This document shows positions 1-8,602 of a stretch of DNA of 64,000 nt, piece after piece; within the stretch, counting starts at the first letter, position 1; every line of letters starts with the position of its first letter. The translations under genes were made by a program, and so were the position numbers. The DNA comes from Bacteroidales bacterium (GTDB taxonomy: Bacteria > Bacteroidota > Bacteroidia > Bacteroidales > GCA-2748055), in the NCBI GenBank assembly GCA_023138875.1, contig JAGLOO010000040.1, forward strand, positions 1 to 64,000, read 5' to 3'. The notes under the pieces were generated by a model that did not search any database, was not told where the DNA came from, and was given only the letters and a program-made list of their open reading frames with translations.

Positions 1-356
1 TTAGCTGCCCATGTTTTCACGGTTGACTGCATCATCACCATGATTGAAAAACCAATACCCGCAAGTACAAACGCAAAACCGGCGCGGACTTTTGCTGTTT
101 TAAAATACTTTCCCGATAGTTTGAAAGCCATAAAAGCTCCCGTTACACTTCCGACCCATATCAGGAAACCGGTCATAATGGGAAATGCAGTACCCATACA
201 CGGATATCCTGCCCGCTGTGGTTTGGGAATAACCCGGATCAGGAACCAGGCGGTTGAAATGACGCCCATGACAATAAAGAGCAGCTTAGCCGGAACATGC
301 CTCTTTTTTAACCTGAGATAAACAGTGTGCAGCCTTTTATGATACTGGATCTTCAT
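1..356 (-). CDS. N-terminal part of a membrane protein, probably DUF362 family (runs off window)
   Basis: The reverse strand is open from an ATG at 356-354 to the window edge, giving 118 codons of an unfinished protein. Three hydrophobic stretches are visible, at about residues 20-38, 50-70 and 85-103. The motif IPKPQRAGYPCM follows the first one. This arrangement, with a basic start, a membrane segment and then an I-P-K-P-x-R-A-x-Y-P-C-M block, recalls the membrane N-terminus that I associate with DUF362-containing (ferredoxin-like/DUF362) proteins of Bacteroidota. The catalytic or binding part would lie to the left of position 1, so the family call is tentative. A 250-bp insertion-sequence tail begins 30 bp upstream of the start codon. 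Confidence 0.5.
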   Translation of the reverse strand, partial: MKIQYHKRLHTVYLRLKKRHVPAKLLFIVMGVISTAWFLIRVIPKPQRAGYPCMGTAFPIMTGFLIWVGSVTGAFMAFKLSGKYFKTAKVRAGFAFVLAGIGFSIMVMMQSTVKTWAA

Positions 357-386
357 ATTTTCTGATGTTTTCTGTGTTATATAAAT

Positions 387-637
387 GGTTCTACTACCAT
401 TTTTGTGGGTAAAGATCAAGTCCTCCATGAAAAAACAGTATTGCACTCCTAAAGTTTTCAAAAGTTCTATAGCCTCTACCAATTAATTTCACTTCCTGTA
501 TTTTGCCGTTTAATCTTTCAGCCATTGCGTTATTAAAATTGCTGATTAAAGCATTGACCACTCCGGTTGCATGGTTTAGGAACATAAGGATCACTTTATT
601 TACCTCTTCTTATGTTTTTCATATACGAATCATGTGC
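387..637 (-). mobile_element. Insertion-sequence tail, ISL3-type transposase C-terminus (left inverted copy)
   Basis: The reverse strand encodes the last 66 residues of a transposase, from a GTG at 594 to a stop at 394. It contains the block AERLNGKIQ and ends in LYPQKW, which fits the C-terminal part of ISL3-family DDE transposases. The DNA from 387 to 637 is an almost exact inverted copy of 4485-4734; one base is inserted near 610, which puts a stop upstream of the conserved part. Only the 3' end of the element is present, so it cannot move itself. The outer boundary starts with GGTTCTACTACC, probably the original element end. No target duplication is visible next to it. Confidence 0.75.
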
Positions 638-754
638 TGAGGAAATCAAATCCGGTTTGCCACAGCGAATATATGTAGAATAATATGGATATTGGAATTT
701 CGTTTTCTCTTCAACCAAACATGCGAAAGTAAACATACAAATCTGAATCATATC

Positions 755-1994
755 ATGCGATTAAATCTTAAGTCAATTTCCAGTGTGGGTTCTGCCAGGT
801 TATCTCTAACCGAAAAGATCGGGTACAGTTTAGGGGATGTGGCCTCATGCATCTTTTTCCAGAGTTTTATGTTGTACCTGCTCTATTTCTATACGGATGT
901 ATTTGGCATCACTGCGGCAGCAGCCGGTACAATGTTCCTGGTTACTAGAATATGGGACTCGGTGAATGATCCGCTCATGGGGATCCTGGGTGACCGGATA
1001 AATACCAGGTGGGGCAAGTTCCGGCCTTATCTGTTGTGGATGGCTCTTCCTTTTGGGATCGTAGGTGTACTGACTTTCTGGTATATACTGCCATCAACCT
1101 GCCTTATTCTGCATTGCTGGGGGTGATCACTTCAGACCCGAAGGAGCGGACAACGCTTTCATCTTACAAATTTATCGGGGCTTTTGGAGGAGGTCTCCTG
1201 ATACAGTTCTTTACACTGCCGCTTGTAGAGCGGTTCGGAGGGGGCGATGAAGCCGTGGGGTTTCAGCATACAATGATGCTTTATGCTGCTGTTGCCGTTG
1301 TGCTGTTTCTTATTATATTTTTGGTTACCCGGGAGCGGGTTAAACCGCCCGTTGCTCAAAAGACACCTATCCGAGGAGCTGCAACCATGTATTATTTTAT
1401 CTACTATGTGGAAGACAAGAGCCTGGTTAAATGGTTCTTTACCGCTGGAACATTAGCGGTTATTGTAGGAATCCTTCTGGTTGACAGGATAGCCCGCAGG
1501 TATGGGAAGAAGAAAACCTATATGTGGCTGATGATATCGACTTCGTGTTCACGTTACCGTTTTATTTCCCTGGCCCTCAATAAGTTATATGGATGTTTGT
1601 GCTGCAGATCCTGGGCAGTATCACCATGGGTCCGACTTCGCCCCTGGTGTGGGCCATGTATGCTGATGTAGCCGACTATTCTGAATGGAAAACAGGCCGA
1701 AGGGCGACCGGTCTGATTTTTTCAGCTGCCTCTTTTGCTCAGAAAATGGGGTGGACAATCGGTGGTGCAGTTTCGGGCTGGATACTTGCCCTGTATCATT
1801 ACCAGGCGGGTGCTGAACAGACCGCAGAGACCCTGAAAGGGATCAGATATATGATGAGTGTCTACCCGGCCATTGGAGCCCTTCTCGCCGCCATTGCAGT
1901 TACTTTTTACCGGATCGATGAGAAATTGGTATCCAGAATTGAAACAGAGCTGAAAGAGAGGCGTCTGACAGAAGCCAAATCATGTCCAAAATAG
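755..1994 (+). pseudogene. Broken GPH-family (MelB-like) sugar:cation symporter
   Basis: Three reading frames in succession encode parts of one glycoside-pentoside-hexuronide symporter. Frame one starts at ATG 755 with RLSLTEKIGYSLGDVAS and WDSVNDPLMGILGDR, typical of this family. Frame two covers roughly 1095-1545 (NLPYSALLGVITSDPKERT). Frame three covers 1593-1994 (VWAMYADVADYSEWKTGRR). Relative to a usual 450-500 residue member, parts of the loop near 1100 and two middle membrane segments (near 1370 and 1430) are missing. A stop codon also lies in the third frame near 1580. Several independent lesions make a sequencing error unlikely. The gene would have imported a sugar or glycoside into the cytoplasm. 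It lies inside the IS-bracketed segment. Confidence 0.8.
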
Positions 1995-2030
1995 AATTTG
2001 CATGAGACCTTGATGCTTAAATAGTTGCGA

Positions 2031-2171
2031 ATGGAATACGGTTATTTTGACGATAAGCGTAAAGAGTATATAATTACAAGGCCAGACACCCCACGATCGT
2101 GGACAAATTACCCGGCTCGATCCCGGAGAACTTTCTGTAAGAGATATGGGTATACTGCACAGCAAGCCGGT
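2031..2171 (+). pseudogene. N-terminal scrap of a GH94 glycoside phosphorylase
   Basis: The ATG at 2031 opens a reading frame beginning MEYGYFDDKRKEYIITRPDT followed by P-R-S-W-T-N-Y. This is the characteristic start of GH94 cellobiose/cellodextrin phosphorylases (M-x-Y/F-G-Y-F-D-D-x-x-K-E-Y). Similarity stops after about 28 residues, and the frame ends at 2171 without any further family sequence. A second open stretch in another frame runs to a stop near 2277; I do not recognise it. The remnant directly follows the broken GPH symporter, a pairing common in oligosaccharide uptake and phosphorolysis operons. Both probably decayed together. Confidence 0.6.
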
Positions 2172-2279
2172 AATTGAAGAAAAATGGAACCCCGGGAATG
2201 TCTCATCGCTTGTTGCAAACAGATTGAAATACCGGGTTATAGCTAACTTCTCAAAGTATATATCTTCTATACCTTAATC

Positions 2280-4271
2280 CTATCTGTTTTTAGCAGTTAT
2301 ACCTTCCCAGTCATCGGTGCGAAATGGATTGCCAGGAAGGTTGGCGCTGTTGTAAAGATTTGCCTGATCGGGATTGTTGGCCCAGGCATACCTGACTGCA
2401 ACCGGGTTTTGTACGCTATTTGAATAAACCTTCACAGTGGATTCATCAACAAGCTCTGCTCTGGCCCAGTAGAATTTCTTATCGTTGCCCGCGATAGTAA
2501 AGCCTTTAAGGTACTGGTACTTATCTTTCACAACCAGTCCCTCCCCGGTATTGCTAAAATTGATATGAATTTCGTTTTCTCTGATCTCCATTGTGTCATA
2601 CCGTGGACCAGCAGAGATCAGATTCATACTATAAGTTATCCTTAGCGCCTCAAGCCCAAGCCTGTAGCCAACATCCTGCTTATTCCGTGGATGAATGTCA
2701 TCTGCTTCTCCGATGTCAATGGCACTGGCCATACCTGTATTCGGTAATGACAGTGCCATATCCTGTGCTTCACGCAGTTCAGCCCATGCACTTTCAACCG
2801 GTTTTGCATCCGGGTCCATGAAATTGGCCAGCTGAACAAAAAGGAAAGGAAAATCTCCAATATCCCATTTTACCCGCCAATCAGTAATGAGCCGCTTGAA
2901 ATGGTCCCGGTACTGATAGGCCCTTGAGGCATTGGATTCGCCCTGATACCATATAGCCCCTTTGATAGGGAATTGAATCAGGGGAGCGATCATCGCATTG
3001 TATAAAAGAGTGGGGAGACTGTTGGGATCAAATCTGTTGGCTGGCCTTTTCGTTTTGACAACCATGCCGGTATTGTATTTCCATTCCCCTGAAAGTGAGA
3101 TTTTTTCTGATCCGAGTTGAAGGAAGAGCTGATTTCCAACACCATATAAACCTCCATTTCCGCTATAATCCTCAACCCTTATAACAATTTGATTCTTTCC
3201 TTCTTTCAGGCAATCTTCAGGAACTGCATATTTTCTGTCGTGACTGTAACGATTCTTAGTTTCACCAATTTTTATACCGTTTATCCAGGTGATATCCGAA
3301 TCGTCAATGGGCCCCAGTGAGACCGATGCTCTGTATTGAGCTTGTTTGTTGGTGAGTTCCACCTCTTTCATAAACCAGACAACACCATCAATTTCTCTCA
3401 TGTCTTCATCTTCAGAGAGTTCCCATGGTTGTGGCAGATTCATGGATGACCAGTTTTTATAATCAAAATCTGTTCCGCTCCAAACATACTCACCATCGAT
3501 AACTCCCATATCACTTTTCTGAAATTCCTCAATCCATTTTGCATACTCCCCGTCTCCACCGTTCTTCTTTTGTTCAAGATCAACACCGGCAACTTCCTGA
3601 GCGATGGGTTCATAATAGGGTTCTCCCTTAAATCCCTCTTTGCTGGTCCAGGTTTCCACATTGGTTCCTCCCCAACTTGTTCCGATAAGCCCAATAGGTA
3701 TTTCCAGTTCCTGATGAAGAAAACGTCCGAAAAAATAGCCAACTGCAGAAAATCCCGGAATACTCTCCGGATTACACGTTTCCCACGACCCCTCAAGTAC
3801 GTCACTCTGCGGTACGACAGCCATATGTTTAACTAGCTTAAATATCCGTATTTCAGGGTATTTTGCATTGTTGATCTCTTCTTCAGCATTATTGGCTTTG
3901 CGCAGGGGCCAATCCATATTTGATTGTCCGGAACAAACCCATATGTCACCTATGAGTATATTTGAAAGTGTAATTATATTCTTTCCTTTGATGGTCATTT
4001 CAAAAGGACCACCGGCTTTCGTGGAAGGAATTTCAATACTCCACATTCCTGAGTTCCCTGCCCTGGTATTGTAGGTTTGACCAAGGAAATCGATCTGAAT
4101 GCGTTCTTTTCTGTCTGCTTCTCCCCACAGGTGAATGGGCTGATTCCGCTGGAACATCATATTGTTGCTGAACAGGTTCGGAAGGCTGACATTTGCCTCT
4201 ACCTGGCAGATCGTGAACATGATAAAAAGTACAGCAATCAAACCAATCCTTTTGTATTTCAGTATTTTCAT
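2280..4271 (-). CDS. Sialate O-acetylesterase / SGNH carbohydrate esterase
   Basis: The 663-residue protein removes O-acetyl groups from sugars such as sialic acid or from acetylated polysaccharide. A signal peptide (residues 1-26, ending QVEA) sends it to the periplasm or outside. The nucleophile block GDIWVCSGQSNM places the catalytic Ser near residue 117. The partner Asp/His block DDIHPRNK is near residue 525. The middle region (about 270-400) looks like the jelly-roll insert of large SASA-family enzymes. I chose the ATG at 4271 because the longer frame starts with TTG and adds nine non-signal residues. The gene is intact although it sits between two inverted IS tails, and its neighbours in the segment are dead, so it may be the only functional cargo. 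Confidence 0.85.
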   Translation of the reverse strand: MKILKYKRIGLIAVLFIMFTICQVEANVSLPNLFSNNMMFQRNQPIHLWGEADRKERIQIDFLGQTYNTRAGNSGMWSIEIPSTKAGGPFEMTIKGKNIITLSNILIGDIWVCSGQSNMDWPLRKANNAEEEINNAKYPEIRIFKLVKHMAVVPQSDVLEGSWETCNPESIPGFSAVGYFFGRFLHQELEIPIGLIGTSWGGTNVETWTSKEGFKGEPYYEPIAQEVAGVDLEQKKNGGDGEYAKWIEEFQKSDMGVIDGEYVWSGTDFDYKNWSSMNLPQPWELSEDEDMREIDGVVWFMKEVELTNKQAQYRASVSLGPIDDSDITWINGIKIGETKNRYSHDRKYAVPEDCLKEGKNQIVIRVEDYSGNGGLYGVGNQLFLQLGSEKISLSGEWKYNTGMVVKTKRPANRFDPNSLPTLLYNAMIAPLIQFPIKGAIWYQGESNASRAYQYRDHFKRLITDWRVKWDIGDFPFLFVQLANFMDPDAKPVESAWAELREAQDMALSLPNTGMASAIDIGEADDIHPRNKQDVGYRLGLEALRITYSMNLISAGPRYDTMEIRENEIHINFSNTGEGLVVKDKYQYLKGFTIAGNDKKFYWARAELVDESTVKVYSNSVQNPVAVRYAWANNPDQANLYNSANLPGNPFRTDDWEGITAKNR

Positions 4272-4385
4272 AAATATTGTCAAAATTTGTTTCTGCAAGA
4301 TATTTATTATTTCCGGATTGAGATTATTATTATTATTTGCAGTTAAATATCAAAATATGATGATAAAGATTGATGTTTACTGTAA

Positions 4386-4730
4386 TGTGAAGTCTCCAAA
4401 GTATGGCATATCAGGGAGAACTTTAAATCATTGTTTGACTGCTATAATGAAGAAAAATCAGCAACAGAATTGTTAGTTAATTGGGCACATGATTCGTATA
4501 TGAAAAACATAAGAGAGGTAAATAAAGTGATCCTTATGTTCCTAAACCATGCAACCGGAGTGGTCAATGCTTTAATCAGCAATTTTAATAACGCAATGGC
4601 TGAAAGATTAAACGGCAAAATACAGGAAGTGAAATTAATTGGTAGAGGCTATAGAACTTTTGAAAACTTTAGGAGTGCAATACTGTTTTTTCATGGAGGA
4701 CTTGATCTTTACCCACAAAAATGGTAGTAG
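4386..4730 (+). pseudogene. ISL3-type transposase C-terminal remnant
   Basis: The open frame from about 4386 to the stop at 4728-4730 encodes the last ~114 residues of a DDE transposase: KVWHIRENFKSLF, then LNHATGVVNALISNFNNAMA, AERLNGKIQ and the terminal LYPQKW. It is longer than the left copy, and only its last 250 bp are repeated there. The N-terminal two thirds, including the helix-turn-helix and the first catalytic acids, are absent. An in-frame stop at 4383 ends the similarity upstream. Confidence 0.75.
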
Positions 4731-4734
4731 AACC
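4485..4734 (+). repeat. Right copy of a 250-bp inverted repeat (IS tail)
   Basis: This stretch matches the reverse complement of 387-637 base for base except for one single-base indel near 4515. It ends in ATGGTAGTAGAACC, the complement of the left boundary. Both copies point their element ends outward, away from the 638-4484 segment. The bases just outside (ATATAAAT on the left, CAATTAGT on the right) do not match, so there is no target duplication for a composite unit. Confidence 0.85.
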
Positions 4735-4802
4735 CAATTAGTTTTTTATAAGTCTCATTGAATTTATTATTTATCTTTAATCTCAATGAAATAGGCGAAC
4801 CT

Positions 4803-5840
4803 ATGAAAGCAATGAAGTTAACGGGTATCCGGCAGATGGAGATGATGGAAGTACCCAACCCGGCGATTCTCAATGACAGTGATGTACTGATCCGGATGAA
4901 GATCCTGGGTGTGTGCGGATCGGATATCCATTATTATGTTTCAGGCAAGATCGGCAGCCAGGTGGTTCGGTATCCCTTCACGGTGGGACATGAAGGGGCA
5001 GGACTGGTGGAAGCAGTTGGAAAAGGGGTGACCATAGTGAGTCCGGGTGACCGCATTGCCATTGAACCGGCCATGCCTTGCTGGGAGTGTGATCAGTGTC
5101 TGGCAGGAAGGCCACATACATGCCGGAAATTGCGGTTCCTGGGGTGTCCTGGTCAGGCCGAAGGTTCACTGTCAGAATTCATTGTGATGCCGGAGACCAG
5201 CTGCTTTAAGATCCCGGATACCATGTCCTATGACCAGGCAGCCATATCAGAACCACTGGCCATCGGGGTATACGCGGTAAAGCAATCCATTCCCATGGAA
5301 GGCGCCAGGGTGGGGATCCTGGGATTTGGTCCCATTGGTATGAGTGTTTTGCTTCCGGCCCTGGCTAAGGGCGCAAAAGATATTTTTGTGACCGATAAGA
5401 TCGATGAGCGGCTTCGGATTGCCGAAAAATGCGGAGCCACGCTGACTGCCAATCCTGATAAGGAAGATGTGGTGGAGAAGATCAGCAGAGAAGTGCCCGA
5501 TCTGTTGGATGTGGTATTTGAATGCTGCGGACAGCAGGATGCCATGGACAATGCGGTGGACCTCCTTAAACCCGGGGGGAAACTAATGATCATCGGGATC
5601 CCGGAGTTTGATCATTGGACTCTGCCAGTGGATAAATCAAGGCATAAGGAATTATGCATCCAGCATGTGAGAAGGCAGAATGAAGCGGTGCAACCAGCCC
5701 TGGATATGATGGCCCGGGGAGATATTTCGGTGGATGCCATGGTCACCCATCGTTTCAGCTTCAGGGATACAAAAGAGGCATTTGACCTGGTTGCAGGTTA
5801 CAAAGATGGTGTAATGAAAGCCATGATCGATTTTGAATAG
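4803..5840 (+). CDS. Zinc-dependent medium-chain polyol dehydrogenase (sorbitol/L-iditol dehydrogenase-like)
   Basis: The 345-residue protein is a cytoplasmic MDR-superfamily dehydrogenase that should oxidise a polyol or sugar alcohol with NAD(P). Catalytic zinc ligands are visible as C38 (GVCGSD), H63-E64 (GHEGAG) and E150 (SEPLA). The structural zinc site is the four-cysteine loop C93, C96, C99, C107. The nucleotide fold has GFGPIG at residues 174-179. I chose ATG 4803 because the upstream extension lacks family sequence and starts inside the leader. It is followed after 79 bp by a PIG-L deacetylase and a DUF1080 protein on the same strand. The exact substrate cannot be read from sequence. 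Confidence 0.85.
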   Translation: MKAMKLTGIRQMEMMEVPNPAILNDSDVLIRMKILGVCGSDIHYYVSGKIGSQVVRYPFTVGHEGAGLVEAVGKGVTIVSPGDRIAIEPAMPCWECDQCLAGRPHTCRKLRFLGCPGQAEGSLSEFIVMPETSCFKIPDTMSYDQAAISEPLAIGVYAVKQSIPMEGARVGILGFGPIGMSVLLPALAKGAKDIFVTDKIDERLRIAEKCGATLTANPDKEDVVEKISREVPDLLDVVFECCGQQDAMDNAVDLLKPGGKLMIIGIPEFDHWTLPVDKSRHKELCIQHVRRQNEAVQPALDMMARGDISVDAMVTHRFSFRDTKEAFDLVAGYKDGVMKAMIDFE

Positions 5841-5919
5841 TGGAGTATTCACATAATTATTAATTTGGCTTGCTTGAAAACCAATTAGAACCAAACAGAA
5901 CCAATTAAAATCAAAACAC

Positions 5920-6753
5920 ATGCGAACCATTTGGATCCTTACAATTATGCTGATGTTCCCCATTATCTCTGTTGCCCAGCCAGAGATACCTATTGACCAA
6001 TGGAAAGGAAAGACCATCCTGCTTATCGGAGCCCATCCCGATGACGATGTCTATTCAATGGGAACACTGGGCCTGTTGCAGGCCAATGGAAATGAGGTGT
6101 ATATTGCCATGCTTACCACGGGAAATGTGGGAACCCAGGACCCGAAGCTGGGTATGGTGGACCTGGCACTGATCCGCAAACAGGAAGAACAGGATGCACT
6201 GGCGGTGATGGGAATTCCCGGAGATCATTATATCAACCTGGGGTATGATGATGGAATGCTGGAGTATGAGCATAAAAAGGAGGTAGTATCGAGGCTGGTC
6301 AGACTGATCCGTAAGGTCGGCCCCGATGTAATCTTTGCTTTTGATCCGGGCAAAGGAGAACAACGATGGCATAAGGCCGATCATAGGACGGCTTCCTACC
6401 TGGCAGCTGATGCGGCAAGGGCAGCTATGTGGCCCCTGCTTTTCCAGGGGCAGATCACCATGGAGGGGCTGAAAGCCCATACAGTGGAGGAGTATGTGCT
6501 CTTTGATTCTGCTGAGGAGGATAAAAATACCTGGGTGGATATTACCGGGTTCGAAGAGAAAAAAATAGAAGCCTTGTCTAAATATGTGAGCCAGTGGAGC
6601 TCGGGCTGGTACGATTACAAAGGGCCGGATCTTTCTGAGGAAGAGGCAAAAGAGGTGAGAATGCGTATCAGCAAATGGCTCCAATACCAGGATGGCAAAC
6701 TGATGGAAGGGTTTCGGTATTACAAAGGATTGCCCGATAATATCGGCCGCTAA
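5920..6753 (+). CDS. Exported PIG-L/LmbE-family N-acetylsugar deacetylase
   Basis: The 277-residue protein has a signal peptide (residues 1-19, ending SVAQ) and the LmbE zinc motif IGAHPDDD, with ligands H39 and D42. The third metal-binding His is likely in WHKADHR near residue 150. Members of this family deacetylate N-acetylglucosaminyl compounds such as GlcNAc-PI, mycothiol precursor or glycoside antibiotics. The exported form suggests action on a glycan or glycoside in the periplasm. It lies between a polyol dehydrogenase and a DUF1080 lipoprotein, in line with modification of an incoming glycoside. Confidence 0.85.
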   Translation: MRTIWILTIMLMFPIISVAQPEIPIDQWKGKTILLIGAHPDDDVYSMGTLGLLQANGNEVYIAMLTTGNVGTQDPKLGMVDLALIRKQEEQDALAVMGIPGDHYINLGYDDGMLEYEHKKEVVSRLVRLIRKVGPDVIFAFDPGKGEQRWHKADHRTASYLAADAARAAMWPLLFQGQITMEGLKAHTVEEYVLFDSAEEDKNTWVDITGFEEKKIEALSKYVSQWSSGWYDYKGPDLSEEEAKEVRMRISKWLQYQDGKLMEGFRYYKGLPDNIGR

Positions 6754-6788
6754 AAGATCACAGGTTATAATCTTAAAATGCATTCAAA

Positions 6789-7586
6789 ATGAAAACCCAA
6801 TCATTTATCAGTGGAGGACTAAAGCCAGTAATGCTATTGGCCATCATTACTTCTATACTTATCACCAATGCCTGTAACCGGGTTGAAGTGGGAATTGGGG
6901 CCAAAGCCCCTGCGGGAGCTGAAATGCTGTTTGATGGCAGCCGTGAAATGCTTGATGATATTTGGACCTACTGGGAAGGACCGCGGTTTTTATCAGAATT
7001 GCCCATCAAATGGGAGGTTGTGGATGATCCTGTTGACCAGGGTACTGTGATGAATAGCAACGATCCGTCTGCGACAGGTGGATTATATGGAACGGCAGAC
7101 ATTGTTACAAAGAAAGCATACCGCGATTTCAGGTTGCATGTAGAATTTCTCATTGAATCAGAAGGAGGCAACTCTGGTGTTTACCTGCAGAACAGGTATG
7201 AAATACAGGTGCTGGATGGGGATTCAAGCATGCATGGCATGGGTGCAGTCATCAATGAAATTGAGTCGCCCTATTATGCCTATCGTGGAGTTGGGAAATG
7301 GAACTCTTATGATATTCAGTTCAGGGCTGCCCGGTTCAAGAATGGAAAACGGAGTGAGAAGGCCCTGGTAACCCTTTATTTTAATGGTGTCAAGGCCTAT
7401 TCGAATATAGGCATCAACCAGGTTTGGGGTGGTCCAAACTCAAGTATTGACGGGGGGAATGACGATGGAAAAGGGATCACCGATACTCCCGAAGGCTTAA
7501 AACTGCAGGCAGAGGGCCATCCGGTTCTGTACCGGAATATATGGATCAAGGAGGTGAACCTGGTAGAAGCTACTACCGATTTCTAG
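6789..7586 (+). CDS. DUF1080 lipoprotein (3-keto-disaccharide hydrolase family)
   Basis: This 265-residue protein carries a lipoprotein signal with lipobox ITNAC (Cys29). It is followed by a jelly-roll DUF1080 domain starting at LFDGS (about residue 47). GNSGVYLQNRYEIQVLD and WNSYDIQF are strongly conserved features of the family. DUF1080 proteins have been connected with cleavage of 3-keto glycosides made by Gfo/Idh/MocA-type oxidoreductases, and three such oxidoreductases lie just downstream on the other strand. The gene ends 22 bp before the convergent end of the first of them. It is the last gene of the + strand set starting at 4803. Confidence 0.85.
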   Translation: MKTQSFISGGLKPVMLLAIITSILITNACNRVEVGIGAKAPAGAEMLFDGSREMLDDIWTYWEGPRFLSELPIKWEVVDDPVDQGTVMNSNDPSATGGLYGTADIVTKKAYRDFRLHVEFLIESEGGNSGVYLQNRYEIQVLDGDSSMHGMGAVINEIESPYYAYRGVGKWNSYDIQFRAARFKNGKRSEKALVTLYFNGVKAYSNIGINQVWGGPNSSIDGGNDDGKGITDTPEGLKLQAEGHPVLYRNIWIKEVNLVEATTDF

Positions 7587-7608
7587 AGATGCCGGATCTA
7601 TAGGGCAC

Positions 7609-8592
7609 CTACAACACTACCTTTTCCCATATTTCGCTGGATGCAGATCTTTCCATGGCTTCGAGTATGGCAACGCATTTTAATATGCTCTCATGGCTGC
7701 GGGGCTCCTTTCCCGTACGGAACATTTCCACCATATCCACGTAATTTTTTGACGGGTCGCTCTCTTCTACACGAGATTTGAGTTCAATAAGACCCTCTTT
7801 TGTCTCCACAAATGTTTCCCATTTATATGCCAGACTTTTAATAATCAGGGTGGCAAACAGTCCGCTTTGGAATACCAGGGTAACATTGCCATTTTTCCCA
7901 TTCCTGGAAACCTTCACTTTTTCCACATCGTCCCCAAACACATACAACAAAGGCTGAACAACGTGAACTCCGTAAAAAAACACCCCGCCATATTTGGAAT
8001 CCAGATCCACCGGTCCATATCGTATCACCTGGCTGATCTCACCCATCGATTCAACCTGTTCTTTTATATCAAAGGTTGCATTGCTTTGGGCGATGGAAGA
8101 GTAGGATGTCACCGGAGTTCCGGCTTCCCTGGCCATGGCCAGGAATTCTTTTCCTTCTTCCGCCCGGTAGCAGAAAGGCTTATCAATAAATGTAGGGATC
8201 CCTGCTTTCACGAAGGGAGTGGCCGCCTCCAGGTGGTATTTTGCATGCCGGTGATCAACTATCAGGGCATCGATCTTCCCCATCATTTCCAATGGATCCT
8301 GTACCATATGAGGAATATTCCCCTTATCCATGGCATTTTTGGCAAACTCATCTGTTTCACCCCAAACATATTTAACTTCCGCGCCGGGAAATTTCTTGTC
8401 GGTATTAAACATTTTCCCGAAACCGATTGTATGTGAATTTTCAGCACCAATGATCCCAATCCGGATACGCTTTTGCTTTTTGTCAGAGTCAGACAATATC
8501 TGGGTAGCAAAAGCTGTGGTTGAAGAAAAAGCAACAGCAGATAACGCTGCTCCTCTGCCCATGGTTTTAATAAAAGATCTTCTTGATTTCAT
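7609..8592 (-). CDS. Tat-exported Gfo/Idh/MocA-family oxidoreductase (short form)
   Basis: The 327-residue protein starts with a twin-arginine signal, SRRSFIKTMGRGAALSAVAF, and a nucleotide-binding fold beginning IRIGIIGAENSHTIGFG. The substrate-side motif FIDKPFC (the family's E/D-K-P block) is present near residue 140. Members oxidise or reduce sugars and inositols with tightly bound or free NAD(P). The Tat signal implies folding with cofactor in the cytoplasm and action in the periplasm. It follows the 450-residue paralog at 8603 by 10 bp, so the two are probably co-transcribed from the right. Confidence 0.85.
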   Translation of the reverse strand: MKSRRSFIKTMGRGAALSAVAFSSTTAFATQILSDSDKKQKRIRIGIIGAENSHTIGFGKMFNTDKKFPGAEVKYVWGETDEFAKNAMDKGNIPHMVQDPLEMMGKIDALIVDHRHAKYHLEAATPFVKAGIPTFIDKPFCYRAEEGKEFLAMAREAGTPVTSYSSIAQSNATFDIKEQVESMGEISQVIRYGPVDLDSKYGGVFFYGVHVVQPLLYVFGDDVEKVKVSRNGKNGNVTLVFQSGLFATLIIKSLAYKWETFVETKEGLIELKSRVEESDPSKNYVDMVEMFRTGKEPRSHESILKCVAILEAMERSASSEIWEKVVL

Positions 8593-8602
8593 GATTGTAT
8601 AA

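Noticed and set aside
387-4734. Reading 387-4734 as an active composite transposon
   Set aside because: Both IS copies keep only their 3' quarter, no transposase is complete, and the outer flanks show no target duplication.
6055-6783. 242-codon reverse-strand open frame over the PIG-L gene
   Set aside because: It mirrors the PIG-L coding frame, which has a signal peptide and catalytic motif; the antisense product has no recognisable domain.
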